Notes: generated by a model not told the origin, from the sequence alone. Shown: positions 1-9,360, counted from the stretch's first letter. The stretch: DNA of 13,147 nucleotides from Podochytrium sp. JEL0797 (GCA_027596195.1 JADGJG010000742.1:1-13147), one strand, 5' to 3'. A program made the numbers and translations.

Positions 1-847
1 TCAGCTTCAACGGCTCCCCCCCTTCCTTCTGCAACTCCGTATACTCACTCGCCGCAACCGCACTCGCCTCCTTTGCTTTCTCAATCTGCTCCTCCAACAA
101 CCGCGCATTCCGTTCCTCCTCCGACTTTTCCATTCGCTCCTTCCGAAGGATAGATTCCTGCCGCGCAAGAGTCTCGGGCGATTTGTCGATCCATGAAATA
201 AACAGCCCCTACCGCCCATCAAAACATGAGTCCAAAAACTCCTCAATCCCCCAAAAAACACAAACACAGACCTTCTCAGTCTCCTCAAGCGTAATCGTGC
301 CTTCGTCCGCCAAGGTCCTCACAAACCCAGCAAGACTGTTCCAACACGTGGCGTTCATGTGGATATGGTTGCGATCGGCAATGTATTCTTGGTAAACAAC
401 GTTGGCGTTGACTCGTTTGGTTCCATGCGACAGACTCAAGACTTTTTTGAAGTCGCTTTTGAATTCTATACCGCAAATCCTCGCAATATCAGCCTCTCCC
501 TCTCTCTCACGTTATAAAAAAAATAAAAATATACTCAACGACTCGAATACCCCGCAATATACTTTCCCGAACTCTCTGCAAACAATCCCATCTGTCTCTG
601 ATGCGCCTCACTCGCACAGTGACATTTGAATCCGTTCTCGTCTCGACACTGCTTTTCACACATTTGGCAGTACCAGCGCAGTTTTTGGAGTCCTTTGGCT
701 TTGATGCGATTGGCGATCGCTTTGGGGGTCATGAATCCTGTGTGGGTGGGTGTGTGATGGTGAGTTGTGAGTATGTGTGGACTGTGAGTAGGAGGGTGGG
801 GTGCGTCGGGATGGTGGGAAGGCAAGTGACGCACCATCTTTGGCCAT
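1..847 (-). CDS. KIN17: KIN17 DNA/RNA-binding zinc-finger protein, 3' end outside window
   Basis: Kin17 is a conserved nuclear protein that binds curved DNA and RNA and is linked to DNA replication/repair and the spliceosome (family knowledge). Four exons on the minus strand: 847-835, 737-543, 465-272 and 208-1. The spliced product reads MAKDGFMTPKAIANRIK, matching the family N-terminus. The earlier-looking ATG at 837 belongs to the wrong frame once intron 1 is removed. The zinc finger is C28-x2-C31-x12-H44-x5-H50, the family spacing. Exon 3 carries the winged-helix stretch with GTKRVNANVVYQEYI and HIHMNATCW, and exon 4 gives GLFISWIDKSPETLARQ followed by a charged coiled-coil-like helix. About 203 residues are present; the C-terminal part (KOW/SH3-like in the family) is beyond position 1. 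All intron phases agree. Exon 1 is only 13 nt. The gene faces away from the 880-1958 gene, 32 nt apart. Confidence 0.96.
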
Positions 848-879
848 TCTCGATTTCGATGTTTTTTTATATTTCAAAA
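848..879. promoter_or_regulatory. 32-nt divergent spacer between two start codons
   Basis: This is all the DNA between the KIN17 ATG (847, minus) and the next gene's ATG (880, plus). It is T-rich on the plus strand. A TATAAA-like string on the minus strand (866-871) sits about 20 nt from the KIN17 start, closer than a usual TATA box to a start codon. The core promoters and transcription starts of both genes must either lie here or overlap the neighbouring gene's first exon or intron. I infer a shared bidirectional promoter; the sequence alone does not locate it. Confidence 0.5.
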
Positions 880-1958
880 ATGACCTCCCGCCTTGATGAC
901 ATTGTCTCATCCCTCGTTCGAGCCGTAAGCCCACTCTCCCCCTTCCCTCCCCCCACTGTACACACACTCAATGAAAACAAACAGGCAGAAGGCTCAACCC
1001 CCATCCACACCACAACCCTCGAACACCGCGTAGCCTCCATGATTGCACAGGAAGCCCAGCAACAAGACGCCCTGGCCAAGAAATCGGGTGTATCCGCGTA
1101 TGCCCAGTTTGACCGCAAGAAGAGGTACCCCTGTCTCTCTCTCCCACAAGTTTGAATTCGAATTCACACGACACTCTCTCACCCAACAGACTTCCGAAAC
1201 CAAACAAAACGTTCCTCAACAACCTCGTACAACAGACTGATAGCCATAATTACGCTTTAATCTTGCAAGAGAACAAACGGTCGCGAGAGTTGCTTGATGG
1301 TGTGGAGAAACGGAGTCGGGATCATCGGGACGAAGGGGGACGACACAAGGGCGGTAGTAGCAGCAGTCGTGATCGAGACCGGGATCGAGAATATGATGGA
1401 GACCGGGATCGAGACCGGGATCGAGACCACGGCCGAGGCGATGGTCGGAGACGACGCGAGCGCAGTGAGGAGAGGAAGGAGAGACGCGGCGAGAGTAGTG
1501 GAGAAGACGAAAGGCCATCAACAAGCAGGATCGTGGTCCATTCCGAGCGCAGTTTGGAAAAGTCTCCACGCGACGAATCAAGCAACTTGGTTCCGCCGCC
1601 AACAGCAGACCCTCACTCCTCTCCATCCACACTACCCGCCTTCCCATCAACTCGCCGCATCAAAGGCCGCGGAGCCACACTCTCCCAACCCTCATCAAGC
1701 CGACTCGACAAATACTTTGAAGCAGACTACGACCCCAAACTCGACATGTCCAACTACGACGACACGAATCTCGATCACTATGTGCTTGCTGTGATGGACA
1801 AGAAGCGTAAACACGAAGGCGAGACGGAGAGTGAGCGTAAGGCGCGTAAGAAGGAGAAGAAGCATCGGCGGAAGGAGGAGAAAGAGAAGAAGCGGGAGAT
1901 GAAGAAGAAGAAGAAGAAGCGGAAGGAGGAGGAAAGCTCGTCCTCGTCGTCATCATAA
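880..1958 (+). CDS. Arg/Asp- and Lys-rich nuclear-type protein, unknown function
   Basis: Three exons (880-924, 985-1124, 1190-1958) join to 317 residues with consistent phases (0, 2). Visible parts: an Ala/Gln-rich helix near residues 20-55; a conserved-looking motif at 66-82 (PNKTFLNNLVQQTDSHN); an Arg-Asp dipeptide tract at about 122-142 made by a 12-nt DNA repeat; an acidic/basic linker; a motif near 234-252 (LDKYF...YDPKLDMSNYD); and a Lys/Glu-rich tail (265-311) ending in seven serines. RD repeats and Lys-rich tails are typical of nuclear RNA-processing proteins. The FLxNxxxxTDxHN motif loosely recalls NKAPD1-like and POLR1D-isoform-like proteins, but that is from memory and weak, so I do not name it. 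Intron 1 (925-984) is 60 nt with no in-frame stop. Start chosen because it is the first ATG after the divergent spacer and has A-rich context. Confidence 0.82.
925..984 (+). other. 60-nt stop-free intron, multiple of three
   Basis: The donor GTAAGC and acceptor ACAG flank a C/T-rich intron. Because it is 60 nt with no in-frame stop, retention would add 20 Pro/Ser/Thr-rich residues after residue 15 instead of killing the frame. Splicing is favoured by the strong donor and pyrimidine content. A second AG four bases downstream (GCAG, ending at 988) would break the frame. Confidence 0.7.
1371..1430 (+). repeat. 12-nt minisatellite encoding Arg-Asp dipeptides
   Basis: Five 12-nt units follow the pattern GATCGAGACCGG, at 1371, 1383, 1395, 1407 and 1419, with substitutions in units 2, 3 and 5. 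The unit length keeps the frame and gives alternating Asp-Arg. It is the origin of the RD tract in the surrounding protein, and copy number could vary between strains. Confidence 0.85.
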
Positions 1959-2023
1959 AGTGTGTTAATATTTAATCGAACGAATGCGTTTTCTTCGGAC
2001 ACGAACACAACAAGAACAACAAA
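1959..2023 (+). promoter_or_regulatory. 65-nt spacer between tandem genes
   Basis: This stretch holds the 3' end signals of the upstream gene and the leader of the IQ-motif gene. I see an AT-rich piece (TTAATATTTAATC) but no AATAAA. The IQ-gene ATG follows an A/C-rich leader (AACAACAAA). An upstream ATG at 1984 opens a short different frame that runs into the coding region and could act as an overlapping upstream ORF if the transcript starts before it. Confidence 0.45.
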
Positions 2024-4520
2024 ATGCTCCGAAATCCCAAAAGCGGATTGTCGGGCACCACGGACACCGCCAGCACCGCCTCGGGCAGCACCAAGCCGCA
2101 GAAGCAGTACGGCCTGGGCACGCGGCTTGCCCCGGTGCCAGCCAAGACGCCAGCAGCGCGGCATCTGGCACAGCGCTTCGAGGCGGACGAGGGCGTAGAC
2201 TGGACGCCCCTGAGGCCCGTGCGGGTTTCTAGGAGTGCTGCCGCGGCTTCCTTAGGCCCGCCTCTAGGGACTACTCTAGGGACTGCTCTAGGGATTACAC
2301 TAGGGACTCCAGCAACCCACGGATGCATCAAACCCACCCCAGCAGCAAACAAACCAAAACTTACATTCGCTTATGCCGACGAAGACATCGAATGGCTCGC
2401 CCCATCAACCTTTCCCATCATCCCAAAACGAACCACCGACCTGTCTCTCAACAAGGCGGCTGCAAAGATTGGACGCGTCTGGAAACTCCATGCTTCCAAA
2501 AAGAGGTAACCCTCCTTGCTCCCAAATCCTGCTAATCTCCTTACAGATCCCTTAACCTCCAACACGTTGGACAAACGCACCACGGCCAACCAGGCTTCAA
2601 ACGCTTCCGCGACAAAATCATCCGCATCCAGTCCCTCATCCGCATGCACATTTCCCGCAACGCGTATCTGCACCAACGCCAGCTTCGAATTCAACAGCGG
2701 CAACACAACGCTGCAGTAAAGATCCAGTCCTTCTTCCGAATGCACCGCCTTCGCGCATTGTTCATCTCCAAGCTGGAGGAGTCCAAGAAAGCAAAACACC
2801 GTATCGAGACGGTCGCCGCCATAAAGATCCAGTCCGTATTTAGAATGCATAGATTGCGATCCGTATACCTGTCCAACCGGGCCGCTCTCGCACGCGCAAA
2901 CTTGGTCACGGCGGCTGTCAAGATTCAATCTGTTTGGCGAATGTTTTATCGTCGCAAACTGTTTGTAGAAACGAAACAAAGGTTTGCTATTTGTGCTCTA
3001 GCTCGTTGCTGATGGTTTTTTTGTTTGGCGATTCCCGCACTCCTTCCAAACCGCAGAATCCTCCAACAAAAGATGATTGAAAAGCTCTCTCAAATCAAAG
3101 CCCAAAAACTCCTCTTGCTCGAAAGACACCGAATCGCTGAAGAACTCTCGAGCAGCCAAACCTCAATCACGATTGGCCCCATCGTCTCGGAAACCCCTAT
3201 CACAGAAGTTCCCACCACAAACGACATGGACTGCATAGCCCCCGACACTCCACCTTCCACGACTCTCATGCAATCCTCCAAAACACGATCCCTTCCCATG
3301 ACCCACAACACTCGCGAAAACGACGATGAAAACGATACTGAAAACGAAATGGTACCCGCCAGTCCGCCCCCTCAACCTTCCACACAGCAATCCACTACCA
3401 GCTCTTCTACAACCGCGTCTTCCATTTCATTGCACGCGCCCACAGTCTCTCTCTCACAACCCACAACGGAACCCACCCCATCCTCCTCCTCCTCCACACC
3501 TTCCTCCACTCTCCCCAAATCCCCCAACCCAGCCTCCAAACTCCCCGCCCCACCTCGCCGCACAAACCGACCAACCACAACTACCTCCACTACGACCACC
3601 ACCACACGCGCGACCCATTCCTCTCTCCCCAAACCTTCCACAACTCCCACCTCCACAACAACGACTCCACTCCCCCCGAAACGAACCAACACCTCTTCAC
3701 TCCCAAACATGTCGTTGCGCGCAACCACCTCCACCAAACCCCCCTCTCAAGACGCGCTCATCAGAACGCGGTTCTGCCACCTCGACGACCTCACCCGCCC
3801 CGCCACAGACGCGCTCACACGCAAAAACACGGAACAAAACGGCGGGTTTAAGACGGTGGTGTTGAAGATTGAGGTGGTTCGGATGCCGGTCGTTAGGTAA
3901 AACGAAGAAATTGGGGGATGAAAAAAATCTCACACAACCACCAATCTAGACCTGACAGTCCTACCGACCTTTCCAACACGCGCCAAAACCCGCTCCATCC
4001 ACCCTCAGACCCTCACGGCGGCACCGACGCGCGTCGTAGGACCACAATCCGATGGAACCCCGTTGCCATTCGTCAAGAGTTCCCGCTCCCTCCACCTCCT
4101 CCCCCTCCTCCCGCCTCCGACGACCCCGCATCCACCACCACCACCGCCCAAACTCCCACTATACGCCCATGCCTGCGCGCCACAACGCAGATGTTGAAAG
4201 TGATGGAAACGCGGAGCGAAGTGGTTGTCGTGAAGGAAGTATTGTTTGCCGGTGAGAAGGCCAAGAAACGGAGTACCGGAACGCCGATGGTTGAAGCGAA
4301 TTTTGATGATTTGATGGAGGATGAGGAGGAGGAGGAGGAGATGATTGGGGATGGGAAAGCGGGGAAGAAGGTGGCTGGGAAGAGGGGGAGAGGGGATGGT
4401 GTTGGGGCTGTGAAGAAGAAGAGTAAGATTACGATTAAGAAAGGGGGTGCTACGAGGGTTGCTGTTGCGAATGGAGGTGGTGGTGGATCATCGAGTGGAG
4501 GTAAACCAAATAAGAAATAA
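2024..4520 (+). CDS. Four-IQ-motif protein with long low-complexity C-terminus
   Basis: Four exons (2024-2505, 2547-2981, 3057-3896, 3950-4520) join at phase 2 each time and give 775 residues. IQ motifs begin near residues 185, 216, 251 and 283; each has IQSxxR followed by Met and a basic residue, e.g. IQSFFRMHRLR and IQSVWRMFYRR. IQ motifs bind calmodulin or EF-hand light chains (family knowledge), so this is probably a calmodulin-binding cytoskeletal or scaffold protein. No motor, kinase or GAP domain is visible. After the IQ block come a basic helix (ILQQKMIEKLSQIKAQK), a very long Ser/Thr/Pro-rich stretch, a Pro run, an acidic run (DEEEEEEM) and a Lys/Gly-rich tail. Intron 1 is only 41 nt with a CTAAT branch box. 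A TAA at 3898 is read through only if intron 3 (3897-3949) is removed; phase agreement supports one gene, with a small chance of two. Confidence 0.85.
2262..2309 (+). repeat. 12-nt CTAGGGA minisatellite in coding exon
   Basis: Four 12-nt units (2262, 2274, 2286, 2298) are variants of CTCTAGGGACTA. A degenerate CTAGG copy lies just upstream at 2229. The frame gives Leu-Gly-Thr/Ile-x repeats. The Leu codon CTA used here is otherwise uncommon in these genes, which favour CTC and TTG, so the stretch looks inserted or amplified. The reverse complement shares CCCTAGAG with the intron repeat at 9710-9771. Confidence 0.85.
3897..3958 (+). other. Intron 3 of IQ gene with two in-frame acceptors
   Basis: The donor is AG^GTAAAA at 3897. 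Two AG acceptors end at 3949 and 3958, 9 nt apart and both in frame with the upstream phase-2 exon. Use of the second would drop three residues. The first gives a 53-nt intron and follows the CAATCTAG context; which one is used cannot be decided from sequence. Confidence 0.65.
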
Positions 4521-4562
4521 TAACGTTGAAAACAAAAAATAAATAAAAAACAAAAATCGAAG
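4521..4562 (+). terminator. 42-nt spacer with two overlapping AATAAA signals
   Basis: AATAAA occurs at 4538-4543 and again at 4542-4547, and PAN2 begins at 4563. Cleavage normally falls 10-30 nt after AATAAA (established knowledge), which would place the end of the IQ-gene transcript at or inside PAN2 exon 1. The PAN2 leader must be very short or start within the upstream gene. Confidence 0.65.
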
Positions 4563-7500
4563 ATGGAACGCATCGGCGTTGTTGACACCAACTGCCAAAT
4601 CACCACGGCACACTTTGACGCAGTCGAAGCCCTGCTATGGATCGGCACCGAGAGGGTAACCCATCGAATGCTCTCCCAACCGAATCGCATGACTCACCCC
4701 CACCCCCGCAGGGCCGCGTACTGTCGCTGGTCCCTCCACTACTCTCGCTCCACACGTGCGGATATGCGGCCACAACATCGATCCGACAGCTACTGAGCAC
4801 AGACAAGGTGCGCAATGCTATTTCCTGTCCGGATTCTCCTAACACCTCCCCAGGGCCTCCTTGTGCTGAGCGGATACACTCTCTCAATGCGTGCGCGACA
4901 CTCTCTCGTTCCCGCATGGACCGTCTCCGCAAACGGCAGCGACTCGTTCCTCAGCATGGTCATCTCGGGTGCTCACAAACCCCCACGATTCGATTCCTTG
5001 CGTTAGCGAACCCCCGGCTGACCCTCCACTCTCAATAGACTCCGACATCCTCGTCTCCACCACATTCGGAGGCCTACTCTGCATCGGGTTGCGCTCGGGA
5101 ACCGTGCTGCGGAGCTACGGCGTAGCAGACAACCAGCAACCAGGATACGTGATGATGAAGAACTTGAAGGGCGTGTTGTGTTGTGCGACAGCTGCAGGGG
5201 TGCTTCATTTTCGCGATTTGAGGGCCCAGGGGGCCAAGATTGTGGCGAGGATCGAGGCTCATGTGAGTCCAAACCCCGTCAATCCACCACCCATCCATCT
5301 GTATTGTTGGCTCCTCTTGTCGGGTTTTGCACGGAACGCCAATTCCCATTCGAACTGTCTGAATCTCTCTCGTGTTCCGATTTCGATACCGATTTTCCTC
5401 CCATCATGCGTGTTTTCTTGTTTCTGAACACCCCCCACCAAAAGTCGGGCCTCATCGCAGACCTAGACGTGAACCCCCAAATCGCCACCCTCGCAACAAC
5501 CGGCTACTCCCTCCTCGGCTCCCAAATGATGCCCGACCCATGCATCAAGCTATTCGACATTCGAACCCCAACGTATCCGAAACCCTCAGCACCCGTCGTA
5601 TTCAGCAGTGATGCCGACAACATGGACGCCGACGCGTCGGTGCCGAGTTTTGTGCGGTTCGGGGTCGGCGCGGGCGGGAAGAATGTGATGGGGTGTCAGG
5701 CGACGGGGGAGTTTTGTTTTTGGTCGGGGGCGGGGGAGGTTTCGGAGAGATATCAGGTTTTTAACTTTATTTTTATGTTCGCCATTTACTCGCGTGGGGG
5801 AATTTTTCGCTAAACTCTGTGTTTTTGTTTCTTGAACGGTAGACGGATTTGGATGGATATATGGTTGGAATCGATTATTCTAGTACGGGAGATTACCTGT
5901 GCATCACGAGTTCTGCGGGAACTGTGTCTCTGTGGTCTGAAAAGAGTGACGGATCGGCACAAGTGAATGCATACGAACGAGAGAGCGAAATCGTGGATCC
6001 TTTAGCAGAAAGGATCCATTTGGACGACAACAGGTGAAAAAAAATGCGTTTGATATTGTCACTCGCGGTTCAGCGTTTCAATCTCAAACTCTAAACCCGA
6101 AAACCCCCCCAGCCCCCTCTCCACAATCGGCATGCCCTACTACACCTCCAAACTCCTCTCCGCAACCTGGCCCCCCTCCCTCCTCTCCGAAATCGGCCAA
6201 CCCCCCGCGCGGATCCCCAAAGAAGTCCTCGCCGACGTCAAAATGAGCGATTTTGTAGGGTACGCGCGGAACCCGGGGATCGGACACAGACGGAACCAGT
6301 CGCCGCGGAGCGTGTTGATGGAGTCGGCGCGGAAAGCGGAGGAAGGGCCTAAGTTTCGGTCTGAGCAGGATCGGGAGGGGTTTTTGGCCAAGGGGACCAA
6401 GTTGGGGAGGAGGATAGGTGCGAGGGATAGTGTATGTTGGAATTTAGTTTGGGGCGCGCGGGGTTGTTGTTTTTGTGTGGTCTTGGCACTGATTTTTGGG
6501 TTGAATCAAAACAGCCAATTCTGGAGGCCTCGAGCACGCTCGTCAACTCGTCCATTCCGAAACCTTACCGCCAAGTGCAAATCAAGTACTCCAAATTCGG
6601 TAACTTTTGTCTGATTTCAGTTCCGCATTCCAACTCACACACATGCCCCCAAACTCAAACCTCCAATCCTCAAACTACAAACTCAATCGCGAAACCTCAA
6701 ACTCAAACTCGAAACTTAAATATGATCGCGTATCTCCAACTATCCAACTCGCACGATTCTCACAAAACCAGGCGTCGAAGACTTTGACTTTGACTTCTAC
6801 AACAAAACCTCACACTCCGGCCTCGAAACGCACATCAAAAACTCTTACAGCAACGCCATGCTCCAACTCCTCTTCTTCACTCCACCCCTCCGCCAAGTCT
6901 CCAAATCCCACATTTGCAAAACCTGTTCAAAGCCAACCTGCCTCCTCTGCGAACTCGGATTCCTGTTCCGCATGCTTGAAGACGCGAAGGGCGCGAATTG
7001 CCAGGCGACCAATTTCCTGCACGTGTTTGGGAAACTGCCTCAAGCACTTGCGTTGGGTTTGTTTGAACACGATCATGGGGTTGCCGCAGCAGCGGGTACG
7101 ATCGCCGCTACGGCTGTTTCGTTTCTCGTAATGGTGCACGGGTTCCATCGGTTTATTCTCGAAACGATTAGTAGTGAAGGCGGGGGCGGGTTTTGTGTGG
7201 TGAAGGGTGGAAGTGCGGGGGAGGAACCCGTTCAAGCGACGCTTGTGCAACAAATTATGGGGATTCAGGTGCGCAATTTTAATGGGTGTCAAGGGTGTAA
7301 GAAGGAGGATGTGAGGGATACGATTCAGTTTGTGGTGGATATGGGGTTCAAGTTGAAATCGGTAAGACCGCGATCCTTTTGGGAAACCACAACAACGTTC
7401 TTATCCCCCCGCGTTTAGGATGACAAGAATCCCACCCCAGCAACGTTACCCAAATTCGGCACTCTCCTACAAGAAGCGCTGCAAAAGGAAACGTCTGCGA

Positions 7501-9360
7501 AAGCCTGGTGCTCGCGCTGCAACAAGTACCAACTCACGACCCAAAGCAAACAAATCAAGGCGCTACCCAACTTTATCTCACTCAATTTAAAGCTCCAGTT
7601 GGGAGACGACGCTGAAACGGTGATGGATGCGTATCCTGATTGGATGCCCATGAGGTGAATAGTCTTTCCAAGCGGGATATTTGTCGAACTGCTGACCTCT
7701 TTCGTTTAGAATCGCTATTGTGCTCACGGGGTCGGAACTTTCCGTGTTTGAGCTCGACAAGGACGCGTTCAAGATGGCTGAATTTGATGGCTCTGAAGTG
7801 GCCATCTACGATTTGAAGGTTTGTTTTTTTCTTCAAATGTGTTTTTTCGGTTGCGTTGTTTGACCCGCTTTCTGATCCCGCAATTGTCTTACAGGGAGTC
7901 ATTTCGGAAATCAAAAACGATGAAGACGTGGCCAAATCGCACCTCGTTTCGCACATATTGGGTTCGTTTCTCGCTTCGCCCCTTCCCGTCTAGTCCGTGT
8001 CGCAACGACTTATTTTTCTTCTGGATTGACGCAGTCGACAACGAATCCGAATGGCTCCTCTTCAACGACTTTTCCGTTCAACCGATCCCCGCATCGGAGG
8101 TGATTCAGTTCACAAAGTGGAAGGTTTGTCTATATCCGTCTTTTTTGTTGGTGGGAATTTCCTTTTCTAAATGTATTCCGTACTTGTCAGACCCCAGCAG
8201 TTCTGCAATACGCACGCGTAGACGTCGAATCCTTGATCGACTACGAAAAACTCGCCGTCAAACGGTCACTGGAAAACCTGTTTGTCAAGAACCCGATCCT
8301 CAAGTAAGGTTCCCCCTCCCCTTGCGCGTTGTTTTTTTCGTTGTTTTTCTGACCCCTCTCCCGAAAAAAAAGCCGTCGCCGAGACTTGGCCATCATGTAC
8401 ACGCCTCTCAAAATGTCCGAGTTTCCGTTGAAACCCGGATTCATGGTCGCAATTGACGCTGAATTCGTGTCACTCCAAAAGGTGAACAAAAAAACCCCCC
8501 AACGCACACACACACCCCGTCGACCGTTCTCAACACAAAAAAACAAAATACAGGAAGAAACCGAAATCCGCAGCGACGGTTCGAAATCGATGCTCATGCC
8601 TTCGAAACTGGGACTCGCGCGCGTTTCCGTGTTGCGCGGGGAATCCAAGGACAAGCTCGAGTGTGTTCCGTTGATGGACGATTATATTGCGATTCAGGAC
8701 ACGATTGTGGATTATTTGACTGAGTTTAGCGGGATTAATCGTTGAGTGGAATTTATTGGTGTTGGTGTTTTTGCGTGGGACTGCGCTAACGTTGCGCGTT
8801 TGTACACTTCTAAACTCACAGTTGGAGACTTGGACCCTTCGTCGTCGACCAAGCCCCTCGTTCCGCTCAAGGTGGCGTACCAGAAGTTGCGGTATCTTGT
8901 GGACATTGGGTGTGTGTTTGTGGGACACGGGTTGAAGAAGGATTTCCGGACCATCAGTTGAGTAACTTTTGGTTTTGATTGGTTTTTTGTTTGGGCTAAT
9001 TGACGCAATGGGTTGGAAACAACAGATATTATTGTGCCTCCTGAACAGATTATTGATACTGTGGATATCTACTTTATCAAAGAGCGACAACGGTATGCGT
9101 TTTGTTTTTTCTTTTGATCCCACTTTTCGGCAACAACTCAAAATTACAAAAAATTCAGAAAACTGTCACTTCGTTTCCTCTCCTGGAGTCTCCTCCAAAG
9201 CGACATTCAGCAACACACGCACGACAGTATCGAGGACGCGAAAGCCGCGTTGCTGTTGTATAAAAAGTATTTGGAGTTGTCTGCACAGGGAATCTTTCAG
9301 GAGGTGTTGGAGACGGTGTATGAGGATGGGAGACGGTTGAATTTCAAGGTTCCTAGTTGA
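4563..9360 (+). CDS. PAN2: PAN2, catalytic subunit of PAN2-PAN3 poly(A) deadenylase
   Basis: PAN2 with PAN3 trims mRNA poly(A) tails in the cytoplasm, the first deadenylation step. Nineteen exons: 4563-4655, 4712-4807, 4854-4968, 5039-5262, 5445-5756, 5843-6033, 6113-6431, 6515-6599, 6772-7361, 7419-7654, 7710-7818, 7895-7961, 8035-8123, 8191-8303, 8373-8481, 8554-8740, 8822-8956, 9026-9092, 9159-9360. They join to 1112 residues without a stop, close to the usual ~1100-1200. Order: WD40 propeller (~1-330), linker with [10 protein letters not shown], pseudo-ubiquitin-hydrolase domain (~455-830) lacking the catalytic Cys (NSYSNAMLQ at 502) but with CxxC pairs C651/C654 and C706/C709, then the DEDDh exonuclease: D908/E910 ([10 protein letters not shown]), D1019 (GHGLKKDF), H1067 and D1072 (HDSIEDA). 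All catalytic residues are present, so the enzyme should be active. Intron 15 follows the D-x-E motif and is stop-free. AATAAA overlaps the stop codon. Confidence 0.97.
6651..6717 (+). repeat. CAAACTC-type short repeats inside PAN2 intron 8
   Basis: Intron 8 (6600-6771, 172 nt) is one of the two long PAN2 introns. Its middle is an irregular A/C-rich array built from CAAACTC, AAACCTC and CGAAAC pieces. It fills the intron between donor and acceptor and shows no coding potential that fits the exon phases. Confidence 0.55.
8482..8553 (+). other. 72-nt stop-free intron at PAN2 active site
   Basis: This is PAN2 intron 15: donor GTGAAC, acceptor ATACAG, 72 nt, no in-frame stop. Removing it joins AEFVSLQK to EETEIRSDG exactly as in the PAN2 family, so it is an intron. 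If retained it would insert 24 basic, Thr/Pro/Arg-rich residues right after the first catalytic Asp and Glu. Confidence 0.75.

Noticed and set aside
535..837. KIN17 start at the ATG at 837 reading straight through to the zinc finger
   Set aside because: This adds about 34 His/Pro/Thr-rich residues absent from the family. The 13-nt exon plus intron 834-738 restores the family N-terminus and has GT-AG ends.
2262..2309. Interstitial telomere repeat
   Set aside because: The unit CTAGGGACTNCT is 12 nt and not TTAGGG; resemblance is limited to AGGG, and the repeat is in frame inside an exon.
3025..3900. Separate gene starting near 3025
   Set aside because: The apparent start is a TTG inside the intron 2982-3056; the phase-2 join to the upstream IQ exon explains the frame.
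3900..3960. Two genes instead of one IQ gene, split at the TAA at 3898
   Set aside because: The donor AG^GTAAAA, acceptors in matching phase and continuous codon bias into the next exon favour one gene. No good start context is present at 3918, though a split is not excluded.
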